Source: Coriobacteriales bacterium
GTDB taxonomy: Bacteria > Actinomycetota > Coriobacteriia > Coriobacteriales > UBA8131
Length of the DNA: 17,782 bases
Assembly (NCBI GenBank): GCA_031268525.1
Contig: JAIRXA010000096.1
Span: 1-17,782, forward strand
Direction: 5' to 3'
Part shown: positions 12,029 through 17,782 of the stretch, in pieces
How the letters are laid out: each line of letters starts with the position of its first letter
How positions within the stretch are numbered: position 1 is the first letter of the stretch
Translations under genes and position numbers: made by a program
The notes under the pieces: generated by a model
What the model was told of the DNA's origin: nothing
What the model saw: only the letters and a program-made list of their open reading frames with translations
The model's database searches: none

Positions 12029-12646
12029 ATGAGGAAACACCTGACTTCGGCTGCAGGAATGCTCGCTACGGTCGCAGCTTCCCTGTGCGCCGTGCCGGTG
12101 GTGGCCTTTGCCGCCGAGGAGACTGCCGAGGAGAGCGCGCAGGGCATCGGATTGTTGCTGCCAAAGCTCGGAGAGTGGATTCCGATGCTGATCAGCTTCA
12201 TCATCCTGTGGGTGCTGCTCGCTAAATTCGGCTGGCCTGCTTTCATGGGAATGATCGACAAACGTGCCGCAACCATCAAGGACAGTCTGGAGAAGGCCGA
12301 GGTCGCCAAGCTCGACAGTGAGCGTCTGCTGGCTGAGCAGAGGGCTGAACTTGACGACGCACGCAGGCTTGCGGCACAGATCGTGGCGGACGCCAAGACG
12401 GCTGCCGAACAGGTTCGTTCAGAGATCGCCACACAGGCCCGCGATGAGGCCCAAGCCATGATCATCAAGGCCAGCAAAGCGATCGAAACGGAAAAAAAAG
12501 CTGCCATTGCCCAGTTGCAGGGCAGTGTGGCCGACCTGTCGGTTGCGGTGGCAGGGCGCGTCATCGGAGCCGATCTGAGCGAGAGTGAGCACCGCGCGAT
12601 TATCGAACGTTATCTCATAGAGGCAGGGAACCTCAATGCCAACTGA
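12029..12646 (+). CDS. atpF: F1Fo-ATP synthase subunit b
   Basis: A 205-residue peripheral stalk subunit. It begins with a signal-peptide-like segment (MRKHLTSAAG, hydrophobic core to about 27, AFA before Ala29), then a linker, the membrane helix WIPMLISFIILWVLLAKFGW (50-69), and a long charged helix (78-180) rich in Glu, Lys and Ala that dimerises as a coiled coil. Typical b subunits (about 160 residues) lack the extra N-terminal segment. It is not a lipoprotein by motif, since Leu precedes Cys20. The start ATG follows GAGG at 5 bases. It overlaps atpH by 11 bases, so their translation is coupled. Confidence 0.95.
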   Translation: MRKHLTSAAGMLATVAASLCAVPVVAFAAEETAEESAQGIGLLLPKLGEWIPMLISFIILWVLLAKFGWPAFMGMIDKRAATIKDSLEKAEVAKLDSERLLAEQRAELDDARRLAAQIVADAKTAAEQVRSEIATQARDEAQAMIIKASKAIETEKKAAIAQLQGSVADLSVAVAGRVIGADLSESEHRAIIERYLIEAGNLNAN

Positions 12647-13190
12647 CCGCATACAGACTCGCAAGGCATCGATGATCTATGCCGAGGTTCTGCTTGAGGC
12701 AGCTCAGGTGGAAGGTACGGCCTTTGAGGTTTCTGGCCAGTTGCGCGCACTGCAGAAAGCCGTTCGCAGCAGTATTGCCCTGCGCGAAACCCTGGCCGAC
12801 CGCTCGCTGCCTGCCTCTACGCGTCGCGCTCTCCTCGAGAAGGTCTTCGCAGGTTTCGATCCGGCCTTGCTGGTTGTGCTCGGAGTGATGATCGAGCGGG
12901 ACGATTTCGCCCTGCTCAACAAACTCAGCGAGACCTATGAGCTGTGCGCAGAGCAGGCGCTCGGAGCCGTCATCATCGACGTGACCACGGCGATCTCCCT
13001 TGACGACGGTCTGCGTACGGTGCTCCGCGACAGGTTCTCGGCGCAGTTCGGTTGCGATGTACTGCTCCGCGAACAGATCGATCCCACCATCATAGGGGGA
13101 ATCGTGCTCAGTTCTCACGGTAAACGGATTGATGCGAGTGTCGCCTCCCAGCTGGAGCGTGCTCGTGTCGCCCTGACGACAAGTAGATGA
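12636..13190 (+). CDS. atpH: F1Fo-ATP synthase subunit delta
   Basis: A 184-residue stalk subunit that joins the top of F1 to subunit b. The N-terminal helical domain (about 6-110) begins QTRKASMIYAEVLLEAA. The C-terminal part has the family signature GGIVLSSHGKRIDASVASQLERAR (153-176), given here in outline: the GGI turn, then IDxSV and LER. Length matches the family (about 180). The start lies inside atpF, with GGGAA seven bases upstream. Sequence is divergent in the middle, as usual for this subunit. Confidence 0.94.
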   Translation: MPTDRIQTRKASMIYAEVLLEAAQVEGTAFEVSGQLRALQKAVRSSIALRETLADRSLPASTRRALLEKVFAGFDPALLVVLGVMIERDDFALLNKLSETYELCAEQALGAVIIDVTTAISLDDGLRTVLRDRFSAQFGCDVLLREQIDPTIIGGIVLSSHGKRIDASVASQLERARVALTTSR

Positions 13191-13202
13191 GGTGGTAGGT
13201 GT

Positions 13203-14768
13203 ATGGCTGAGATAAGCGCTCAGTCGATTGATGAGGTCTTGCGCCGACAGCTCGACGCCCTGGATTTGAGTGTCGAGGCACGCGAGGTGGGTACGGTCAT
13301 CCAGATCGGCGACGGTATTGCTCGGATCGATGGCCTCAAAGGCGCCATGTCCGGCGAACTGCTCGAGTTCATTGGCGAGAGCGGCAAGACCGTCTACGGT
13401 CTTGCTCAAAACCTCGAAGAAGACGAGGTTGGCGCCGTGCTTTTGGGTGAGGTCACCGCGATCAGGGAAAACGACCAGGTGCGGACAACGGGTCGCATCG
13501 TCGAGGTGCCCTCGGGGCGCGGTTTCCTTGGACGGGTGGTTAACCCGCTCGGGCTACCGATCGACGGCAAGGGTCCGATTAAATCCGAGGGCACTCGTCC
13601 TGTGGAATTCCGAGCACCCGGTGTCATCGAGCGGCAGGGCGTCAATGAGCCGGTGCAGACCGGCATCATGGCCATCGACGCGATGATACCCATCGGTCGT
13701 GGTCAGCGTGAGTTGATCATCGGTGATCGTCAGACCGGCAAGACCGCCATCGCCATCGACGCGATCATCAACTCCAAAGGTAAGGACCTGATCTGTATCT
13801 ATGTCGCCATTGGCCAAAAGGCTTCGACAGTCGCCACCGTTGTGGAGACCCTTGAGCGCTTTGGGGCTATGGACTACACCATCGTCGTTTCGGCGAGCGC
13901 CTCTGATTCGGCGCCGCTGCAGTATATTGCGCCGATGGCAGGCGTGGCGATAGGGGAGTACTTCATGTATAACGGCGCTGACGGGAAGCCCGCCAACGCG
14001 GAGAATCCCGGCCGTCATGTGCTCTGTGTCTACGACGACCTCTCCAAGCAGGCGGTCGCCTACCGCCAGATGTCACTGACCCTGCGCCGTCCACCGGGTC
14101 GCGAGGCTTACCCGGGAGATGTCTTCTATCTGCATTCACGCCTGCTGGAGCGCGCCGTCAAGCTCTCCGACGCCAATGGTGCCGGCTCCCTGACCGCTCT
14201 GCCGGTCATCGAGACGCAGGCGGGCGATGTCTCGGCCTACATCCCCACGAACGTCATCTCGATTACCGACGGACAGATATTCTTGCAGTCAGACCTGTTC
14301 TTCCAGGGGCAGCGTCCTGCGGTCAACGTCGGTATCTCGGTTTCGCGTGTTGGTGGCGATGCCCAGATCAAGGCTATGAAGCAGGTCGCCGGTTCACTGC
14401 GCCTCGATCTGGCGGCCTATCGTGAGCTGCAGGCCTTCGCTCAGTTTGGCAGCGATCTGGACAAGGCGACGACCGACCAGCTCAACCGCGGTGTCCGTAT
14501 GACCGAGCTGCTCAAGCAGGGTCGCTATATGCCGATGCCCGTCGAGGATCAGGTCATGGCGATCTTTGCTGGTAACAGGGGTTTTCTCGACGACATCCCC
14601 GTTGAGGCCATTACGCGTTTCAAGGCCGAACTTCTCCAGTATCTACGCGCGAGTCGTCCCGAGATAAGTACGGCGATCCTTGCCGAACGCAGACTTTCCG
14701 ACGAGACAAGCGAGCAACTCGCTGAGGCAATTACGGCCTTCAAGGCTCAATTCTCGGTTGAGGGGTAG
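13203..14768 (+). CDS. atpA: F1Fo-ATP synthase subunit alpha
   Basis: A 521-residue non-catalytic nucleotide-binding subunit of F1. The N-terminal beta barrel covers about 25-95, the P-loop GDRQTGKT is at 174-181, YDDLSKQAVAYRQ at 277-289, RRPPGREAYPGD at 296-306, and the arginine finger Arg382 in SVSRVGGDAQ. The C-terminal helical domain follows. Compared with E. coli (513 residues) there is an insertion of roughly 10 residues at about 257-271 (around GADGKPANAENPG) before the Walker B strand. The start ATG is preceded by GAGGTGG. It lies 12 bp after atpH. Confidence 0.98.
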   Translation: MAEISAQSIDEVLRRQLDALDLSVEAREVGTVIQIGDGIARIDGLKGAMSGELLEFIGESGKTVYGLAQNLEEDEVGAVLLGEVTAIRENDQVRTTGRIVEVPSGRGFLGRVVNPLGLPIDGKGPIKSEGTRPVEFRAPGVIERQGVNEPVQTGIMAIDAMIPIGRGQRELIIGDRQTGKTAIAIDAIINSKGKDLICIYVAIGQKASTVATVVETLERFGAMDYTIVVSASASDSAPLQYIAPMAGVAIGEYFMYNGADGKPANAENPGRHVLCVYDDLSKQAVAYRQMSLTLRRPPGREAYPGDVFYLHSRLLERAVKLSDANGAGSLTALPVIETQAGDVSAYIPTNVISITDGQIFLQSDLFFQGQRPAVNVGISVSRVGGDAQIKAMKQVAGSLRLDLAAYRELQAFAQFGSDLDKATTDQLNRGVRMTELLKQGRYMPMPVEDQVMAIFAGNRGFLDDIPVEAITRFKAELLQYLRASRPEISTAILAERRLSDETSEQLAEAITAFKAQFSVEG

Positions 14769-14774
14769 GCGCAC

Positions 14775-15764
14775 GTGGCGTCACTGAAGGACATCCAGAA
14801 GCGCATTGCCTCGGTCAACTCGACGCGTCAGATTACGCGAACGATGGAGATGGTTGCGACCGCGAAGATCAGGCGGGCGACCGATCGCATCGTTGCCGCA
14901 ACGCCCTATGCGCTGGCCATGGTCGAGGTGTTACAGGCTGTTGCCACGCGTTCAACGGGATTCGAAAATCCGCTCCTTGCCGAGAACGACGAGGCAAAAC
15001 GTGTCTGCGCCATCGTTGTGGCCTCAGATCGTGGCCTGGCCGGCGGATTTAACAGCAACGTCCTGCGTGCGGCGGATCGCTTCATTACCGAGAAGCAGGC
15101 CGAGGGTATCGCCTGCGATATCGTTGCCTGCGGCAAGAAGGCAATAGCTTATTTTAATTATCGTAAGCTCCCGATAACCCTGGCATTTCGGGATCTGTCG
15201 GCCGACCCGACCACCGATGAGGCACGCGAGATCGCGACCATGGCCATCGACGCCTATTCAAACAAACAGGTCGATCAGGTGATGATCTTTTACAACCACG
15301 CAAAGAATGTCGCCGACCAGATCATGACCACCGAGCAGATACTGCCGATTACAAAAGTCGCCTACCACGAGGTCGGAGAGGACGAAGGCGAAACGGTCTA
15401 TCTCGACGAGAGCGCAAAGGCCGCGGCAGCGGGCGCCTCGGAACGTCTGCGTCAGGCGCGTCGCGACGCGGAGGCGGCGGCGAGCATCAATGTCAGTCTG
15501 GGGGGCTTTGAGTATGAGCCCTCCGATGAGGCGGTCTTGAATGAATTGCTGCCCGACTACGTGGAGACCCGTATCTTCCATGCCATGCTTGATTCTGCGG
15601 CTGGCGAGCAGGGGGCGCGCCGCAAAGCGATGAAATCGGCAACCGATAATGCGAGCGACATGGTCTCAACGCTGACTCGGATATTCAACCGGGCTCGTCA
15701 GGGCGCCATCACCACCGAGATTACCGAGATCGTCGGCGGAGCAGCCGCGCTCGAGAGCGATTGA
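14775..15764 (+). CDS. atpG: F1Fo-ATP synthase subunit gamma
   Basis: A 329-residue rotor shaft of F1. The N-terminal coiled-coil strand reads MASLKDIQKRIASVNSTRQI and MEMVATAKIRRA. The globular part has SDRGLAGGFNSN (84-95), and the C-terminal strand has ATDNASDM and the family end ARQGAITTEITEIVGGAAAL. It is about 40 residues longer than the usual 285-290. The extra segment is at about 199-243 and is rich in Glu, Ala and Arg (EDEGE, AKAAAAGASERLRQARRDAEAAA), predicted helical. The GTG start follows GAGGGG; the gap from atpA is 6 bp. The stop codon lies inside the first unit of a 16-bp tandem repeat. Confidence 0.97.
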   Translation: MASLKDIQKRIASVNSTRQITRTMEMVATAKIRRATDRIVAATPYALAMVEVLQAVATRSTGFENPLLAENDEAKRVCAIVVASDRGLAGGFNSNVLRAADRFITEKQAEGIACDIVACGKKAIAYFNYRKLPITLAFRDLSADPTTDEAREIATMAIDAYSNKQVDQVMIFYNHAKNVADQIMTTEQILPITKVAYHEVGEDEGETVYLDESAKAAAAGASERLRQARRDAEAAASINVSLGGFEYEPSDEAVLNELLPDYVETRIFHAMLDSAAGEQGARRKAMKSATDNASDMVSTLTRIFNRARQGAITTEITEIVGGAAALESD

Positions 15765-15822
15765 TGCTGAGGATGATTGAGCCTGAGGGCAACTGAGCCC
15801 GAGGGCGATTGATGCCGAGAGA
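15759..15822. repeat. 16-bp degenerate tandem repeat, four units, atpG-atpD gap
   Basis: The units start at 15759, 15775, 15791 and 15807: GATTGATGCTGAGGAT, GATTGAGCCTGAGGGC, AACTGAGCCCGAGGGC and GATTGATGCCGAGAGA. The first contains the atpG stop. Each repeats a TGA in the same phase of the unit. Confidence 0.75.
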
Positions 15823-15841
15823 TGAAGAAGTGAAGGGGTTC

Positions 15842-15871
15842 GCTTCGCACAGGGAAGCTTCACACAGGAAA
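15842..15871. repeat. 15-bp tandem pair before atpD
   Basis: GCTTCGCACAGGGAA (15842-15856) is followed directly by GCTTCACACAGGAAA (15857-15871), which differs at two positions. The second copy runs into AGGAAAGG, a possible ribosome binding site. Confidence 0.65.
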
Positions 15872-15885
15872 GGCGAGAGCTACGG

Positions 15886-17313
15886 ATGGCTACAGAAAAG
15901 GAAACGCAGATGAATGTCGGACGAATCGTACGCATTGTCGGGCCCGTTGTGGATGTGGAATTTCCCGCCGAGTCCATCCCCCCCATCTATACTGCTCTGG
16001 AGATAGAGACCGACACGCCCATCGGGCATCTGAAGGTAACTCTTGAAGTCGAGACCCACCTGCCGGGCAATATCGTACGTACCGTCGCCATGTCTTCGAC
16101 CGACGGGTTGCAGCGGGGAATAGAAGTCCGTGATACGGGTTGCCCGATCATGATGCCCGTTGGCCCTGAGACCCTCGGACGCATCTGGAACGTTACTGGC
16201 GAACTCATCGACGGCGGCAAGAAGCCCGAGATCAAAGAGTACTACCCCATTCATCGTCCGGCCCCAAAGTTTGAGGACCTGACCACCACGACTGAGATAT
16301 TTGAGACCGGGATCAAGGTCGTCGATCTCCTCGAGCCTTACATCAAGGGTGGCAAAACGGGCCTCTTTGGTGGCGCTGGCGTGGGCAAGACCGTCATCAT
16401 CATGGAGCTGATCAACAACCTCGCTCAGGAGCATGGCGGCACTTCGGTATTCACGGGTGTCGGTGAGCGTACCCGTGAGGGCACCGACCTCTACAACGAA
16501 ATGAATGAGTCCGGCGTCATCAAGAAGACCTGTCTGGTCTACGGTCAGATGAACGAACCACCGGGCGCCCGTCTGCGCGTTGGTCTGTCGGGCTTGACCT
16601 GTGCGGAGTATTTCCGTGATCAGGGTCAGGACGTGCTCCTGTTCATCGACAATATCTTCCGCTTCACACAGGCAGGTTCTGAAGTGTCAGCGCTGCTTGG
16701 GCGTATGCCTTCGGCGGTGGGCTATCAGCCCACGCTGTCCACGGAGATGGGCGACCTGCAGGAGCGTATCACCTCAACCAAGACTGGCTCCATCACCTCC
16801 GTTCAGGCCATCTACGTGCCTGCCGACGACCTCACCGACCCCGCGCCCGCCACGGCATTTACGCACCTCGATGCCACGACCGTGCTCTCGCGCTCGATTG
16901 CTGAGCTCGGCATCTATCCAGCGGTCGATCCGCTCGGCTCTTCCTCGCGTGCACTTTCCGCCGAGATTCTGGGCGCGGAGCACTATCGGGTTGCGATCGC
17001 GGTTCAGGAGATACTCCAAACCTACTCCGACCTGCAAGACATCATTGCCATTCTGGGCATGGATGAGCTGTCTGAGGATCAAAAGCTCACGGTCAACAGG
17101 GCGCGCAAGATACAGCAATTTTTGGGTCAGCCCTTCCATGTGGCCGAAGTCTTTACGGGCAATCCGGGACGGTATGTCAAACTCGAGGATACCGTGCGCT
17201 CCTTCGCCGCCATCATCGACGGTGAATGTGACGAGATTCCCGAACAGGCATTCCGCTACAAAGGCGCAATTGAGGAAGTGTATGAGGCGGCAGAGAAGCT
17301 GAAGAACTCATGA
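15886..17313 (+). CDS. atpD: F1Fo-ATP synthase subunit beta
   Basis: A 475-residue catalytic subunit of F1. The P-loop GGAGVGKT is at 162-169, catalytic Glu194 in GVGERTREG, the Walker B strand DVLLFIDNIFRFTQAG near 246-261, and the MDELSEDQ loop in the C-terminal domain that contacts epsilon. Length matches the family (460-480). Two starts are possible: ATG 15886 (weak GAGAG or distant AGGAAAGG) and ATG 15910, which has AAGGA at 7 bases and would trim eight residues. The longer form is listed, but the shorter may be the real one. It overlaps atpC by 4 bases (ATGA) and follows atpG after a repeat-filled 121-bp gap. Confidence 0.98.
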   Translation: MATEKETQMNVGRIVRIVGPVVDVEFPAESIPPIYTALEIETDTPIGHLKVTLEVETHLPGNIVRTVAMSSTDGLQRGIEVRDTGCPIMMPVGPETLGRIWNVTGELIDGGKKPEIKEYYPIHRPAPKFEDLTTTTEIFETGIKVVDLLEPYIKGGKTGLFGGAGVGKTVIIMELINNLAQEHGGTSVFTGVGERTREGTDLYNEMNESGVIKKTCLVYGQMNEPPGARLRVGLSGLTCAEYFRDQGQDVLLFIDNIFRFTQAGSEVSALLGRMPSAVGYQPTLSTEMGDLQERITSTKTGSITSVQAIYVPADDLTDPAPATAFTHLDATTVLSRSIAELGIYPAVDPLGSSSRALSAEILGAEHYRVAIAVQEILQTYSDLQDIIAILGMDELSEDQKLTVNRARKIQQFLGQPFHVAEVFTGNPGRYVKLEDTVRSFAAIIDGECDEIPEQAFRYKGAIEEVYEAAEKLKNS

Positions 17314-17717
17314 CAAGCTTACTCTGTGACATCGTTACGCCGGAGCGACAGGTCTTCTCCGAAGAGGTCGTCTCCGTCTCCCTGCCGGGCACCGAGGGCG
17401 ACTTCGGTATCCTTCAGCGTCGTGCTGCCATGATGAGTACCTTGCGACCGGGTGAGATACGGGTACAGAGAGCCGAGGGCGAGGAGCCGCTCCGCTTTGC
17501 GGTCGATGGTGGGTATGCAGAAAACGATGGAAGCAAGGTCGTCGTTTTGGCAAGTCGTGCCGTGGATATCTCCCTTTTGGATGCCGAAGAGATTGCCAGA
17601 CGACGCGACAGGGCGGATCAGGCCCTTGCGGCTGCCGTCGCAGATGACTCCCGTACGGCTTTTCTGCGCTCAGAGGCAGCATGGTATACTCTGCTCGATA
17701 GGCTGCTTTCTCGCTGA
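17310..17717 (+). CDS. atpC: F1Fo-ATP synthase subunit epsilon
   Basis: A 135-residue central stalk subunit that couples gamma to the c ring and can inhibit ATP hydrolysis. The N-terminal beta sandwich (1-85) keeps the CDIVTPERQVFSEEV start and the FAVDGGYAENDGSKVVVLA strand pair. The usual GxLGVLPGHAPL turn reads GDFGILQRRAAMM, lacking the Pro-Gly-His. The C-terminal helical hairpin (91-134) is present, so the inhibitory form is possible. It overlaps atpD by ATGA and ends the operon as visible. Confidence 0.95.
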   Translation: MTSLLCDIVTPERQVFSEEVVSVSLPGTEGDFGILQRRAAMMSTLRPGEIRVQRAEGEEPLRFAVDGGYAENDGSKVVVLASRAVDISLLDAEEIARRRDRADQALAAAVADDSRTAFLRSEAAWYTLLDRLLSR

Positions 17718-17782
17718 CCGTTGGAGTCGTAGGATACGTCTGCGACCTGTCGTAGGGATGAACGCCTCACTTCGGGGAAGTT
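17718..17782. other. Region after atpC, hairpin cut by the window end
   Basis: GTCGTAGG appears twice (about 17727 and 17749). ACTTC (17769-17773) and GAAGT (17777-17781) could be the start of a terminator, but the sequence ends before any T-run. An ATG at 17758 sits directly against TAGGG with no proper spacing. No gene can be named. Confidence 0.3.

Noticed and set aside
12029..12100. Lipoprotein signal in subunit b
   Set aside because: Leu stands directly before Cys20 instead of Gly, Ala or Ser, so there is no lipobox.
15880..17302. Long open frames opposite and alongside atpD (to 184 and 233 codons)
   Set aside because: They are by-products of GC-rich codon use in atpD; the atpD frame has all catalytic motifs.
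17758..17782. Possible start of a gene after atpC
   Set aside because: Only eight codons are visible, the TAGGG abuts the ATG, and the sequence also reads as a hairpin.

Overview
The window looks like chromosome from a moderately GC-rich Gram-positive bacterium, most likely an anaerobic or microaerophilic member of the Coriobacteriia (Actinomycetota). This is inferred from GC- and GAC/GTC-rich codon use, GTG and TTG starts, leaderless-looking promoters, and the style of the ATP synthase proteins (a subunit b with a signal-peptide-like N-terminus, and insertions in alpha and gamma). No marker gene here proves the family.

Left edge (1-about 560): an AT-rich stretch with foreign character. It holds the 5' part of a leftward gene that resembles a class I methyltransferase, a perfect 20-bp palindrome between its -10 box and start codon, and a strong bidirectional terminator. 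Next (565-831) comes an intact leftward tRNA-Thr(CGT). Its last 21 bases, including CCA, are repeated 191 bp downstream, and two perfect 10-bp hairpins lie between the copies. This is the layout of a tRNA-anchored integration hot spot, with the left edge probably part of an island.

Middle (900-6480): singly transcribed genes. They are acyl carrier protein (leftward), a CPYS glutaredoxin, a membrane-anchored HtrA-type serine protease with one PDZ domain, a short open frame derived from an adenylate-forming (DltA-like) enzyme that lacks the ATP-binding core, an NADP-type secondary alcohol dehydrogenase close to the Thermoanaerobacter enzyme, and a fosmidomycin-resistance-type MFS exporter. The 426-bp region before the alcohol dehydrogenase is crowded with dyads, direct repeats and two promoter-like sequences.

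Right (6546-17717): a rightward run tsaC, rpiB, glyA, upp, dCMP deaminase, an AtpI-position membrane protein, then atpB-E-F-H-A-G-D-C. The same order, apart from a few extra genes, is known from Bacillus subtilis (ywlC...rpiB...glyA-upp-atpI-atpBEFHAGDC), so this is an old conserved cluster. It joins tRNA t6A synthesis, pentose phosphate metabolism, one-carbon and pyrimidine salvage, and the F1Fo-ATPase. The c subunit has the residues of a proton-type ring.

Most intergenic gaps carry a short tandem repeat, and each gap has its own unit (10, 12, 16, 18 or 20 bp). A GGATGTGCTG hairpin motif recurs near the tRNA and before atpE. I did not find a complete unknown system. The most unusual items are the tRNA-side repeat element, the degenerate adenylation-domain protein with a cysteine cluster, the alcohol dehydrogenase control region, the paired leaderless promoters and the gap-specific tandem repeats.
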